DNA of 64,000 bases, taken from positions 1 through 64,000 of the forward strand of contig JAMZAV010004974.1 in assembly GCA_024449915.1 (NCBI GenBank), read 5' to 3'. Positions 1 to 10,220 of the stretch are shown here, one piece after another (the stretch's first letter is position 1; every line of letters begins with the position of its first letter). A program made the translations under genes and the position numbers. The stretch comes from Sweltsa coloradensis. Taxonomy: Eukaryota; Arthropoda; Insecta; Plecoptera; Chloroperlidae. A model generated the notes under the pieces. It had not been told where the DNA came from. It searched no databases and saw only the letters and a program-made list of their open reading frames with translations.

Positions 1-86
1 TTAAACAATCTAAACACAAACCCTTACTTCTTACACAAGCGGCGCATATGACCTACCGGTTGAAGCGCCTAGTTTCTCACGTCGTC
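1..86 (+). repeat. R1 repeat, 3' part (C-B end)
   Basis: This is the 3' end of the R1 family: an AT-rich lead, then a GGCGC/GCGCC-bounded motif around 'gacctaccggttga', then 'tagtttctcacgtcgtc'. The same end recurs about 30 times in the window and similarity stops just after the final 'gtcgtc', which marks the family terminus. Non-coding. Confidence 0.7.
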
Positions 87-344
87 TTTACCGATCCAAT
101 TACTGCATGGACCTTCCAAACGGAAGAGGTTTCAAAAGAAGTATGATTATATTTTCTGTTATGAGAATTTTTGTCTTCTGGCATTATGTATAACTGTTTT
201 AGTCTTTAGCACACAGGTGTGTCACATTTTTATTCATCCTATTTTAGTAAAAAACTTGCAATGGTTTCGATGCTTGTCTTCATTCCCCCAACTCATGCTC
301 CATTTAATTAGTGTAAGTAAATAAAATAAAACATAAATTGTATT

Positions 345-727
345 AGCAGTCTACCCCTCCCGTTATAACTGATTTCAGTGGGGACAGAAAAAGCAACTCA
401 GCCAACCCGTAGGCCCAGACGCAATCGACGAGTGAGCGATAACCACCAAAGATCGATATTTTTAATAGGAAATATAGCAAACAGTGGTATGGACAGTGCG
501 AACACCCGCGAATCAACGCCAGAATCAACAAGGCCGATTCAGAACAACTCTGAATTTATTATGTGCTTCGTTGCTAGGACGGCTCAAAAGTCACCGTTTA
601 CAAACTCCTAAGACACGAACTGATGGACTTAAGTCCAAATCAGAAGGTAAAAAACTTCTGACTTTGGCGGGAATCGAACCCTGGACCTTCTGCATTGGAA
701 GCAGATACGCTAACAACAAGACCAACG
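345..727 (-). mobile_element. SINE-G copy 1 (tRNA-Gly-like SINE)
   Basis: On the minus strand the copy starts with a tRNA-like head (about 661-727): a Pol III B box 'ggttcgattcc' and a 'cttccaa' loop that would be a TCC (Gly) anticodon. A body of about 300 bp follows and ends with a hairpin-forming 'cccact...agtggg' segment and an A/T-rich tail. The same head-body-tail order occurs at 6684-7081 and 22118-22735, with partial copies elsewhere. This layout is typical of a tRNA-derived SINE, which has no coding capacity and relies on a LINE for mobility. The family name is mine. Confidence 0.8.
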
Positions 728-1079
728 AGTTATTTTATTTATATTATTATTATTTAGATTTATAGTTATTGTTATTTTAGTTGGAAATGAAACAGAATAA
801 CCATGTTCACTTGAGAGGACTCGCTCATTGAGAGACGCGACGCGCGACATGGGCACCGGCCGCCTAACTGAGGTCACTTGTATTTGGAAGCGATGGATCC
901 ACCGTTCTCTCTATTAGGAGAATCTGTCAACATAATTTGACGTTTACCGCGTTGCACAAAGAGAGCATGGAAATACGTTGCTCTTTGAGAGGCTTTTAGC
1001 TGATGTAAAATCATACAAAGAATCAATCATTGTGACATCATTACTATCATTTATTTACATAAACTTAGAAAAGATTATA
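728..1079. other. Unassigned sequence
   Basis: I recognise no gene or repeat shared with the rest of the window. One stretch (about 840-870) is rich in CpG and 'gcgcg'. Confidence 0.5.
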
Positions 1080-1570
1080 ACCATAGGGAAGTGTCCCTAA
1101 GCTAGGGTAGGCCTAGGCCTTTATTTTGACCTGGGCCTAGGCCTACATCCAAATGACAAAATGAGTGTAGCCTAGGCTAGGCACAAGCACCGGTTATAAG
1201 CCCTAGACTATGGCATTCGAAGCCAATTTGGCTAGGCTTAGCTCTAGGCCGAGGATCTAGGTAGCCCTACAAGGCCCTAGCCCTAGCCCCTTGGCTAGGC
1301 TAGGCCTAGGGCCTAGGACCTAACCCTAGTGTAGTGACTAGGGCCTAGGGTAGGCTAACATGGTGATGACAGTCCGTTGTCGGCACGGCTGCCCTAGGGC
1401 CTAGGCCTACCTAGCACCTATGCTCTACAGGTCTAGCCTACGCTTACGTAAAAACGCCAAGCTCCCTGGCTAGGGCCTAGGCCCCTACCCTATGCCGACA
1501 TAGTACTTACGTAGGCCCAGGCATCATATTACCCTATGTTTAATCCACAAAGGCCTAGGCCTAGCCCTAC
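1080..1570. repeat. CCTAGG/TAGGCC-rich degenerate repeat block
   Basis: About 490 bp dominated by overlapping 'taggcctagg', 'ccctagg' and 'gggcctagg' words without a fixed period. A similar block lies at 42355-43070. In both cases it sits next to a Harbinger-like N-terminal coding relic in the order TIR, coding relic, block, so it may be an internal part of that transposon family rather than an independent satellite. Confidence 0.75.
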
Positions 1571-2206
1571 GCTACTTTTGACAGTCGCTTCGCGTTTTGA
1601 CAAGTGTTTTGTAAGCATCTAGCGCGGAGGACCACTAGAGTGCACCACCTAACGGCAAGCTAATATTTGCGGGCGCGGGCGCAAAGTTTGAACAACAACG
1701 AAACTCAACTTGTCAGTAGCAACTCGAGCTGGTTTTCGATCTGTTTCTAGTACCAGCAGAACGGATTGTTTTTGACAATCGAAAACGAGTTGCAAATTCT
1801 ACGTCGTCCAATTCGTCAAAGTAATTGCGTCGTTTCCTTTACTGTTCTTGGACGTCTTTCTGGTCTTTGAATGTGAAGTATATTAATTTTCTTCGTCGTC
1901 GTCTGCTGAAAACTCAACATCAGAAACAAATCCTGCCATTTATAAATAACACCTAGGTCCTAGGCCAAGACAAACTGATTTCTCGGAAAAAGACTCCTAC
2001 CAAATATGAATCAGAATAACAATGGCTGCCTTATTTTATTCTCGAGTTCAGGCCGTGAACCGTGGGGTCGGCCCCGTGCAGTTGAACTCGAGTTCAGACC
2101 GCAGTGAACTCGAGATAAGCGGTGGTGGAAACGCGCGCTCTCGTTCAAAGAGCCTCGCGGAGTTTAAACTCGTGAGCTGAACTTGGTGGCAACCGGCCCT
2201 TCAGAC
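1571..2206 (-). mobile_element. PIF/Harbinger-like transposon, 5' end
   Basis: Read on the minus strand, the segment starts at about 2206 with 'gggccggttgccacca', close to the terminal repeat of the fuller copy at 41878-45474. A subterminal zone with several 'gaactcgagttca' palindromes follows, then a coding relic (1640-1939). The opposite terminus is not found: the block at 1080-1570 follows and then unassigned DNA. The TIR end directly abuts the Penelope-like relic, without an obvious TTA target site. The class assignment rests on the TIR type and the short transposase-like stretch. Confidence 0.6.
1640..1939 (-). pseudogene. Harbinger-like transposase N-terminus, broken
   Basis: A minus-strand ATG at 1939 opens a frame beginning MAGFVSDVEFSADDDEEN, which then hits a stop. 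In another frame the following DNA reads RRNYFDELDDVEFATRFRLS, the acidic-then-'RFRLS' pattern known near the N-terminus of PIF/Harbinger (HARBI1-type) transposases. A further frame change follows. About 100 codons remain, compared with the usual 350-400, and no DDE catalytic region is visible. The related copy at 42155-42320 shares 'VSDVEF' and the acidic run. This is a dead fragment. The family call is inferred from motif resemblance. Confidence 0.55.
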
Positions 2207-2209
2207 CTA

Positions 2210-2990
2210 CTTATCTCTAAAGTTTGATACAAGATTGACCACTGGTGTATACAGGAAACCGACACACACTGAGCAGTATGTGAGGGCTGATTCAACCACC
2301 CAGTCCACATTAAGAAAGGTGTAATGAGATGTTTGGCAGTCCGAGCGGCTTCGAATTGTTCATCAGATATCTTGTTGAACCAAGAACTTTCGTACCTAAA
2401 TGATGCATTTGTGAAAAATGGTTATCCAAGTGAAGTGTTCAAGAAAGTGATGAAATCCGTTTTCAACAGCTGTTGTGTTGCAAAATAATAGTCAAGCTCC
2501 TATTCCACCACAAATTCTGAAAACAGTAGTTCTTGATTACTATCCGAATTTTTCCGAAAAAGTCAGACGTCTTCTATCTCCTTTTGGGATTCGTACTGTT
2601 TTTCAATCACCTACTACCCTTAGAAGTATATTAACAGTTACTAAACCCAGAACGAATCCCAATTGTCCAAGAATGCTGTTTACTCAATACCGTGTCAATG
2701 TGGTGCCGCGTACATTGGAGAGACAAAGAGACCTCTTGAGGTGAGGTTGAAGGAGCATAAGAACAACGTCACGCAGCATAAAGTATGTTCCTCTAGATTA
2801 GCTGAGCATGTTTATGAAAATCACCATTATGTGGATTGGAACAACTCATCCATTATCCTTCATGAAGCCATCCACATAAACGTAAACTTAAAGAGGCTGC
2901 ATTGATGTCTGTTTATAATAATGTGATAACTGCACCTAGCATTGATTTTCCTGGAATTTGGAAAGTTTTTTTTGTAACTAATAAGCCATA
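2210..2990 (+). pseudogene. Penelope-like element (RT C-terminus and GIY-YIG nuclease), broken
   Basis: Translation shows 'TTGVYRKPTHTEQY', a pattern typical of the late part of Penelope-like reverse transcriptases, near 2240-2280. After a frame change comes 'YLNDAFVKNGYPSEVFKKV', then 'GIRTVFQSPTTLRSIL' (about 2585-2630). A second shift leads to 'NAVYSIPCQCGAAYIGETKR' (about 2670-2730), which is the GIY-YIG endonuclease signature fused to Penelope-like RTs. At least three frameshifts are visible (near 2310, 2680 and 2870), and everything upstream of the late RT is missing at the junction with the Harbinger-like end. An intact protein would be an RT-endonuclease for target-primed insertion; this copy is inactive. 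Confidence 0.85.
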
Positions 2991-3149
2991 ATGTTTCTCC
3001 TTCTTGTTTGTTTTGTAAATTTTATAATTTCTTTTATGTTACAACAACAACTACAACCACATTTATTATATGATTCTTTGGTGATTGGTTAATTTGATTT
3101 GTTTAGTTGGCATTGTTTATTTTTTAAAAGCCCATTCTGTTGTGTTGTT

Positions 3150-3215
3150 TCAACTGTCCATTAAAACCTGATGAGGAGGTTGATTAACCTTTGAAATATC
3201 GTAATCTTTGTTTTA
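3150..3215 (+). ncRNA. Hammerhead-ribozyme-like motif of the Penelope-like element
   Basis: 'CTGATGA' (3168-3174) is followed by a 7-bp stem II with a GATT loop (3175-3181 pairing 3186-3192, including two G-T wobbles) and then 'GAAA' (3193-3196). The next bases, TATC then GT, allow a minimal 2-bp stem III and the start of stem I with the preceding AC. Very short stem III hammerheads are known in Penelope-like elements, where they are thought to work best as dimers. The motif lies downstream of the GIY-YIG relic, as expected. The wobble-closed stem II and weak stem I mean this copy may be inactive. Confidence 0.55.
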
Positions 3216-3294
3216 TTTTGAGTAGTGTATAGTCCAAAAACATCATGATCTTAAACCAGACCTACTCTAAAATTGTTTCACCTTTGTAATATTA

Positions 3295-4320
3295 CTGGAT
3301 ACCATCCATAAGACGTATCCTGAGATCGACATTGCATCAGTGTTTGCCGTGCTACAAATTGAAGACATCTGTAACGCAGCAACTCATGGGAGAACTTCCA
3401 GCTCCTAGAATACAACCAGCTCGCCCTTTCTAAACACAGAGTCGATTACGCAGGACCCTTTTTCGTAAAACAAGGATCTAAACTTAGCAAGTTAAATTGA
3501 AGGCATACATCGCTATTTTTGTGTGTCTAGCTACAAAAGCCGTCCACATTGAATCAGTCAGTGATATGACTACCGAGGCATTCATTGCTGCTTTAAAACG
3601 ATTCACATCACGGCGAAGTAAATGTTCAAACATTTATAGCGACAACGGATCAAACTTTGTTGGTGCCAATCACCAGCTTGTTTGACACTTAACAAGTTGT
3701 TAAAATCGAAGTTACATCAAGATACTCTGAAAAACCATAGCTCTGTCGATAATTGTAACTGGTTTTTTCATACCTCCTCGTTCTCCACACTTCGGAGGTT
3801 TATGGGAGGCTGCCGTTAAATCCTTGAAATACCATCTCAAGAGGGTAATTGGAATAACTCTCTCACGTGTGAACAAAGGGTAACTGTACTTACACAGATT
3901 GAAGCGTGCTTAAAGTCACGCCCACTTATTGCCCGTAACAAGGATCCGAATGATATATCTTATCTTAGTCCAGGTCATTTTCTAATCGGCGAGGCAATCA
4001 CCGCTATACCAGAACCCAACTTTACTGACAACTCAATTCATACGTTGAATAGATGGAAGCAACTTCAACACTCCATGCAGCTCATCTGGAGGAAATGGTC
4101 AAGTGATTATCTACACTCTTTGCAACAAAGACAGAAGTGGTCTAGTTGTAGTCCAAATCTTCTAGAAGGCACAGTGGTCCTGGTGAAGGAAGACAACCTA
4201 TCTCCTCTCCAGTGGCAGCTTGCTGTAATCACTGCTCTACATCATGGCGACGATGGAAAGGTTCGAGTGGTCACAATCAAGACTTCTTGAGGACATTACA
4301 AACGCCCAATAGTGAAATTG
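3295..4320 (+). pseudogene. BEL/Pao retrotransposon integrase region, broken
   Basis: In pieces across frames the DNA reads 'QLMGELPAPRIQPARPF', then 'YIAIFVCLATKAVHIESVSD' with 'IYSDNGSNFVGA' (ORF 3497-3685), then 'IEACLKSRPL', 'LSPGHFLIGEAITAIPEPN' and 'LNRWKQLQHSMQLIWRKWS' (about 3890-4110). This is the order of a BEL/Pao integrase core and C-terminal region, including the second catalytic Asp in SDNG. Stops and frame changes near 3490, 3685 and 3830 disable it. Gag, protease, RT and RNase H are absent. The product would normally insert element cDNA. Confidence 0.85.
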
Positions 4321-4760
4321 TGCCCACTTTCAACTTAAAATGTTTCAATGTTTCCTTTCTTAAAAAATATTCATTTTTTGAGCCCCAGTATGTTTATGCA
4401 ACACTTGCACTGCCTTGTTGTTCACAGCCATCCTGGTACTATTTGTGCACTTTAACTTCATTGTTTATTGCTCACCGCCATCCTAATATTTTTGTATCAA
4501 TTTCTTTGGTGTTGAAAAGGACGCTATGTTTCTTTTGTTTTTCAACAATGTTTATCATCAGACTGAAATTACTTACTGCATCGGCCATTCGTATGGTCTA
4601 GTGTTATTCTCTGTTAACTTTCGATAAGTTATTAATAAATACAGTGTTTTTACTTGTGATTTGCCATTCAAAGTGTGTGTTATTGTGTCCGTGGATCGCT
4701 GAACCAGGGCCTTCATTTACAGTCCACTCATTTGTTATCTTTAACATGGTCCTCCATTCA
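4321..4760 (+). other. Possible BEL/Pao 3' LTR remnant
   Basis: Directly downstream of the integrase relic, T-rich sequence carries an AATAAA-type signal ('taataaatacag', about 4633-4645), the position where a 3' LTR with its poly(A) signal would be. No partner LTR or target duplication is found in the window, so the assignment is inferred from position only. Confidence 0.25.
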
Positions 4761-5530
4761 CTCCAGAGTTTCATTTTCATCTTCATGTATCACCCATTCA
4801 TCTCTTGCCCCAACAGTAGTAGCAGTAGTAGTAGCTAACATCCTTAAAGTGATTTTTTAGCATGTTTTCAATGCATTTTTTCACCAAGAAGGAATGGTCG
4901 TACCCCAATAAAATTTGGCATGTGTTGTCAGGTACCTAAATCCCCTAGATTGTGATAGTTTTCAAATTCACATCACGTTTCATGACGGCTGGGTAACACC
5001 TCGAAAACACCCCAACTCTGCTTGCTGTATAAGGTGCTTGAGTGTGTAGCGCGCCACGGCTTGGCTGCGGCGCCCTAACGCGCACATTGATATGGTTCGT
5101 ACTGTACATTACAGGTGTTCTGTTGATGTCATATTTTGAACCAACTCCACAGCCACCATAATTTTGTTGTTCAAATTCTAAAGAGTAAGTCTTTTTACAC
5201 TTGGGTTTATTGTTGATAATTGGAAGTATGGTCTTCAATCTCGCTTCGTATGCTTACTGGGTCTCGTAGTCGGACTCAGTTTGGCTGTGTCAGCTTCGTC
5301 TGATAACGCTGACGGTTGGCGGTGTCAGCAGGCTGCGATGGGGTGACGGCCGGCGCTGTCACGTCTATAAAATGTCACAAGAGCCGATGACGACACCGTG
5401 GCATGGCGAGCAAACGCCGCCATTAAATAAGGCATTAGCCACTAATACTGCGGACCCACACACCTTATAATATTAAACCTTAATTGCACCACATGGAGTA
5501 GGGATTTGGTAACGAACAATTTTATATTTG
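4761..5530. other. Unassigned sequence
   Basis: No recognisable gene or shared repeat. Around 5270-5440 the DNA is richer in CpG, with several 'gtgtcag'/'gctgac' words. Short open frames here look like chance. Confidence 0.5.
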
Positions 5531-5533
5531 CAG

Positions 5534-5763
5534 CCAATACTTACTGCTGGCCAGCTTTCTAGCCATTGGTTATGTACAAGGGTTGCCTTAGTTTCACAGC
5601 ATCCAACCAGAGGATTGTTCTTATCTTGTGTATCAGCTTGACGGCCTTGATGAGAATGTGACTTTCTTTAACTTGCTTACCAACCAGATTTACTCATTTG
5701 CAAGCCGACCTCTGATTAAAAGTTCATCTCACAAAATAGTGTTGCTTGACAAATATTGGTGAA
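5534..5763 (+). pseudogene. Coding-like relic, function unknown
   Basis: After an acceptor-like 'atatttgcag', one frame reads a hydrophobic stretch 'LLLASFLAIGYVQGLP', a TAG stop at about 5591, then about 55 open codons including 'CSYLVYQLDGLDENVTFFNL' and 'IYSFASRPLIKSSSHKIVLL', ending at TGA (about 5761). The amino-acid mix looks protein-like rather than random AT-rich translation, but no start codon or family is recognised. It could be an exon of a mobile-element gene or a chance frame. Confidence 0.25.
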
Positions 5764-6084
5764 GTTTGTTATCGATTCTATGCCTAAGAACCAATTTGAA
5801 CTGCAAAACGTGTCAAAATAAAGGTGACTTGTATTGGGTAAATCTGTTTCAACGTTGTTTGATTTACAATGTTAAATATATTTTTGGCTTTCCCTCAAGT
5901 TTCTCTCTGATGATAACATGTCAAACTTTTAGAACTTCTACTATATTATTCTCTCTAGACATGGTAGCAGTGTGATTGATTATATAAAAATCATTGATTT
6001 TAACATCTTCATATTAATCATACACATTTCTTTCATTTATTTATTGTTTAGCTATTACTATATAGTAATCATTTTATTTTGTTG
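5764..6084. other. Unassigned AT-rich sequence
   Basis: AT-rich DNA leading into an R1 C-B end. I see nothing coding. Confidence 0.5.
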
Positions 6085-6208
6085 TACACTTAAAAAACAA
6101 TCTCACACACAATCAAAACACACTATTAACTTATCTAATCAACTTTCATCATCACAGGCGGCGCAATATTACCTACCCAGTTGATGCGCCCTTGTTTCTC
6201 ACGTCGTC
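6085..6208 (+). repeat. R1 repeat, C-B end
   Basis: The usual 'cttaaaaaacaatct...atcacaggcggcgc' lead is followed by the GGCGC/GCGCC motif and 'tgtttctcacgtcgtc'. The A part is absent. Confidence 0.75.
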
Positions 6209-6229
6209 GTGTTCTCCTATCCACATAAT

Positions 6230-6650
6230 TTGGTAGCCAGCGGGTTTAGCCGAGCTCGGTGAACCGGTTCCCACTCGAACACCGAAGTAAAGCAGGATCG
6301 GGCGTGGTCATGGGTAGAGTGGGTGACCGCTCTTCCTAGAAACTTACGTATACCACTGGTTAGAGCAGATGAAGGGTTCGAATGCTAGTGTAACGGCTTC
6401 GTTCTCCTCGACGTCTGCTCGGCAGTCCGGGTTAGTGGAGGAACCTACATGACTGTCAAAGTTACACCGTCCTTTCGGATGATGGGACGTTAAGCCGTTG
6501 GTCCCCTTGGTATACTTTTCAAAAGAAGCAAGCTACGTGCCGGTACCGGGTTTTCCCCTCTTCCCGTCTGTTCATATTTCATCCTCATCTATCACCACTC
6601 ATCGTCTCGAATGGGCAAAGTGCATTAATATGAGATTTTTAGCAATATCC
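6230..6650 (+). mobile_element. 5S rRNA-derived SINE, copy 1
   Basis: The first about 115 bp resemble a 5S rRNA gene: 'accggttcccactcgaacac', 'gaagtaaagcag' (A-box region), 'tcgggcgtggt' and 'agtgggtgaccgct' (C-box region). A unique body follows, then 'ggatgatgggacgttaagcc', similar to a short domain shared by several animal SINE families, and an A/T-rich 'aaataaataaat' tail. A second copy at 29058-29276 plus 33919-34115 aligns along the whole length, which sets the boundaries. The class (5S-derived, SINE3-like) is inferred from the head. Non-coding, Pol III type. Confidence 0.75.
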
Positions 6651-6683
6651 AATCAATTAAATAAATAAATATATAAATTTTAT

Positions 6684-7081
6684 TTAGAGTCTACCCACTC
6701 AGTTATATAACTGATTTTCAGTGGGGGACTTTAAATCAAAGCGACCAAGCCAACCCTGCAGGCCCCGACGCAATCGACGAGTGAGCGATAACCAACCAAA
6801 GATCAATATTTTTAATAGGAAATATAGCAATCAGTGGTATGGACAGTGCGAACACCCGCGAATCAACGCCAGAATCAACAAGGCCGATTTAGAACAACTC
6901 TGAAATTTATTATGTGCTTCGTTGCTAGGACGGCTCCAAAGTCACCATTTACAAACCTAAGACAAGAACTGATGGACGTAAGTCCAAATCAGAAGTTAAA
7001 TAACTTCTGACTTTAGCGGGAATCGAACCCTGGACCTTCTGCATTGGAAGCAGATACGCTAACAACAAGACCAACGAGCCA
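6684..7081 (-). mobile_element. SINE-G copy 2, near full length
   Basis: A complete minus-strand copy: tRNA-like head (about 7013-7081, with the same 'cttccaa' anticodon loop and B box), body, and the terminal hairpin around 'cagttatataactg' (a perfect 14-bp palindrome) flanked by 'cccact' and 'agtggg'. An A/T tail lies beyond the hairpin. It sits about 35 bp from the 5S-derived SINE. Confidence 0.85.
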
Positions 7082-7164
7082 CACATTATTACTCCCCCAA
7101 CCTCTGGCAATCAATATCGGATACACCTCCCTTTTCCCTTCACAACCTCCCCTTATCCCAATCC

Positions 7165-7530
7165 CCGTCTAGGCCCGGGGTAGAATTGCCCCAGAGCATG
7201 GCTCTGCTAATCGTAAAAGGCGATTTAAGAGAAAAATTCCACCTCGCAAACATCAGCTAGTTTGAAGGGTAGTATTTTACTCCACGAAAATAGAGGCGAG
7301 CTCTGGCAATCGTCGTCGGGGACCTTGCCCCCTTCCCTTGACGACCCCCCGGCGACGACGACAATGACACAACGAACGATGACAAAGACGATGACGACCG
7401 CGACGTGAGAAACCCCCCTTCCTCCCCTTACCCGAGGCTGGTTCTGACCAGCATGGGCCCCTCCTCCCCCCCCCTTAGGCTAAAGTGGTCCCCATTAGCC
7501 CCTAGGGTTTGACGCGCCCTTAAAAAAACA
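7165..7530 (+). repeat. R1 repeat, part A
   Basis: One of the best A parts. In order it has the 'cccggggtagaattg' head, the perfect hairpin 'cagagcatggctctg', 'tccacctcgcaaacatcagc', 'gaggcgagctctggcaatcg', the GAC-rich stretch, the 'gctggttctgaccagc' hairpin and a degraded tail ending 'tgacgcgccctta'. The GAC-rich part translates to Asp-rich peptides that are not genes. Confidence 0.8.
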
Positions 7531-7584
7531 AAAAAAAATCTTTTATCTTTTCCCGTTCGCAAATCAACCAAAATTTTTCCTAAA

Positions 7585-8025
7585 TCCCTTTGGGGCCCCG
7601 GGGTAGAATTGGCCCAGAGCATGGCTTTGTTATCGTAAAAGGCGTTTCAAGAAAAAAAGTCCACCTCGAAAATCAACTAGTATAACGGGGAATATATAAC
7701 TCCTCGAACCTAGAGGCGACCCTTTGGAATCGTGTCGGGGACTTGCCCCTTCCCTTAGACCCCCCGGCGACGCACAATGACACAACGAACGTGACAAAGA
7801 CGATAAACCCGCGACGTGAAAAAAACCCCCTTCCTCCCCTTCCCCGTGGTGGTTTGACCAGCATGGGCCCCTCTCCCCCCCCCCCCCCCCTTGCTAGAGT
7901 GGGCTTTATGACCTAACGGTTGACGGCCTTTAATCCAAATAAACAAATAAACCTAAAACACAAAACCTTTTTAAAAAAATTCGTTTTTTAAAAAAAAATT
8001 CCCTGCGGCGCAATTGTGGGCATGA
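7585..8025 (+). repeat. R1 repeat, A plus truncated B
   Basis: Part A from 'ggggccccggggtagaattg' to 'ttgacggcctttaatcc', then a short AT-rich C part and a degraded B start ('tgcggcgcaatt' at about 8003). It follows the previous copy head to tail with about 55 bp between them. Confidence 0.7.
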
Positions 8026-8199
8026 TATGAGACTTAAATCCCCGTTATTTGGTTCACAATCATAGTGATGTACCCATCATTGATAACGGGACAAAAATAT
8101 CAAAAACATTTTTTCATGTTTAATTCAAATACATCATTTTTTTGCTATATTAGCCTTCTGTTTTATCCCATTTTTTTTTTGCTTTTACAAACTTTGAAG

Positions 8200-8660
8200 G
8201 CAGGCTTGCAACGTACAAGGCGTTAGGAGAAAAAGTCCCCCTCGCAAAATCAGCTAGTATGAAGAGTAGTATTTAACTCACCGAAATTTAGGCGAGCTCT
8301 GGATTGTGTCTGGGACAGTTTCCCCCTTTTCCCTTGACGACCACCCCGACGACGACAAACATTTACAGCACAAACAATGACAAAGACGATGACTCCCGGG
8401 GAAACGTTAGATCCCCCCTTCCTCCCCTTACCCGTGGCTGGTTCTGACCAGCAGGGGGCCTTTCCTCTCTCAATCTCCTAGGCTAGAGAGGCGTGTAATA
8501 ACCTAACGGTTGACGTTTTCCCCAATCCGAACGATTCCAACGTAGAAAAATCATACGTTTCAAACAAACTCATTTTCATCAACAAAACAATATCACATGC
8601 GGTCGCAATATGGCTATACCTTAACAAAGACGATGACGAGCGTGATGCGATCCCCTCACT
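8200..8660 (+). repeat. R1 repeat, 5'-truncated A, C and partial B
   Basis: It starts within part A ('aaggcgttaggagaaaaagt'), keeps the GAC-rich zone and the 'gctggttctgaccagc' hairpin, then C with 'aaactcattttcatcaac' and a broken B ('gcggtcgcaatatgg'). A short stray piece of the GAC-rich segment follows at about 8622-8650. Confidence 0.65.
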
Positions 8661-8829
8661 CTTTTCATCAAAATGTACACGTCGACAAATAAAAACGCCT
8701 TTTCATATTAATTTTACAATAATAACTTATGATTGAAAATAATTTTTTTTAAAAAGATATAACTAAAACAATAACAACCGTTTTATCATATTTCATTATG
8801 TCATTTAATAAGTAAGAAAACTGATATGT

Positions 8830-8886
8830 GCCAGGCCGTGCATTATAAATCCTCCCTGTTGAAGTACCCTAGTTTCTCACGTCGTG
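8830..8886 (+). repeat. R1 repeat, B end
   Basis: A degraded GGCGC motif is followed by 'cctagtttctcacgtcgt'. A 20-bp trace of the SINE-G terminal segment ('gagtctacccact') follows at about 8918. Confidence 0.6.
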
Positions 8887-10022
8887 GAAAAAAAAATAAA
8901 AATAAAATTGTTTTTAGAGTCTACCCACTAGGGTAGAGTGAAAATATCAAATTTCAGATTAGGGAATGGAATACCCGGGGAAAAGTTTGTGGAGGACCTC
9001 CATAATGAACAGAAAAAAATATCTGTCATCTGGCTTAACGTTTTGAGGTCCCCCAAGAATTTTCAAAATTTCAAAATTCTCAAAAATTCCACTTTTCATA
9101 TGATGCGCGATAATTTTTTTGTGTGGTTCAATTTCATTAGGGTAGGTAAAAAATGTTGATAAAATACGTCTTGATGCATTGTGCGGATTTTCCTTTACCC
9201 CCCTTTTATTTTAAAGTGCCACAAGTATATCGCATTTTGAACATCAAACTTACATTTTGGGATAAATGGAACTAACACCGTTATTTGTTATTTGCTTGCA
9301 TGTATGTATTCTTTTCACTTTCACCTCTTAAAAAGTAAGAGAACAAAACGGAGTTTAAAATTAGCCCCCCCCCCTCCCCCCAACTGCTTTAGGGGCATAA
9401 AATATAGGCCTATGCCTTCGACGCACTAAATTCTGCCTAAATTGTTTTCAACCAAATATTGTAATAGTGACTATAATGTTCCCTATAAAGACGAACTTAT
9501 GTCAATAACTCACATATTATTGTGACTTTCAGAATTTTTTTTTAAACGTAGGTCAAGATGAACAAAACCCCGGATTTCAAAATCTAAAGACTAAATAATA
9601 AACGTATGAAAGTGTTGTAATCAGAATTTAAAACGGTAATTCATAAATGCTTTTACAACACATTCGTGCCTACCATGATCTTGATGAAGCCTTTAAATAC
9701 ATGAAAGGTAACAAAAAATTAACAAGAAAATGTTTGTTATGAAAGGAGATCAAAATACTCAATTAATATTATGGCAAATAAAAAAAGTTAAATGCTTTGA
9801 AAACTGCGCTGTATTCCGAAGCAAGTGGAATTTCTAAATACAATGAACAAATTAATGTTGAATATTTGGTCAGTATTTTGGTCAGTATAAATTAATAAAA
9901 CCGAGAAAGTCAGGAAAATGGAAGAGATAAAGGCAAGAGGAAAGTCCCTTGTCATTTCCCAGCTTTTTTACACGCATCAGCCTTCTTTAATGGCCTTAAT
10001 CCCGCCTGGGAAAATAATGACG
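8887..10022. other. Unassigned AT-rich sequence
   Basis: No gene recognised. There is a frame of about 70 codons at 8938-9159 with low-complexity 'QNFKIL' content and no family resemblance. Confidence 0.5.

Positions 10023-10220
<198 letters not shown>

Noticed and set aside
661..727. Functional tRNA-Gly gene
   Set aside because: Arms are imperfect and the same sequence heads every SINE-G copy, so it is a SINE head rather than a tRNA gene.
840..880. Opposite terminus of the Harbinger-like fragment ('gggcaccggccgcctaa')
   Set aside because: The match to the TIR is partial and in the wrong orientation for a left end.
6230..6350. Functional 5S rRNA gene
   Set aside because: Diverged from 5S consensus and continuous with a SINE body present in both copies.
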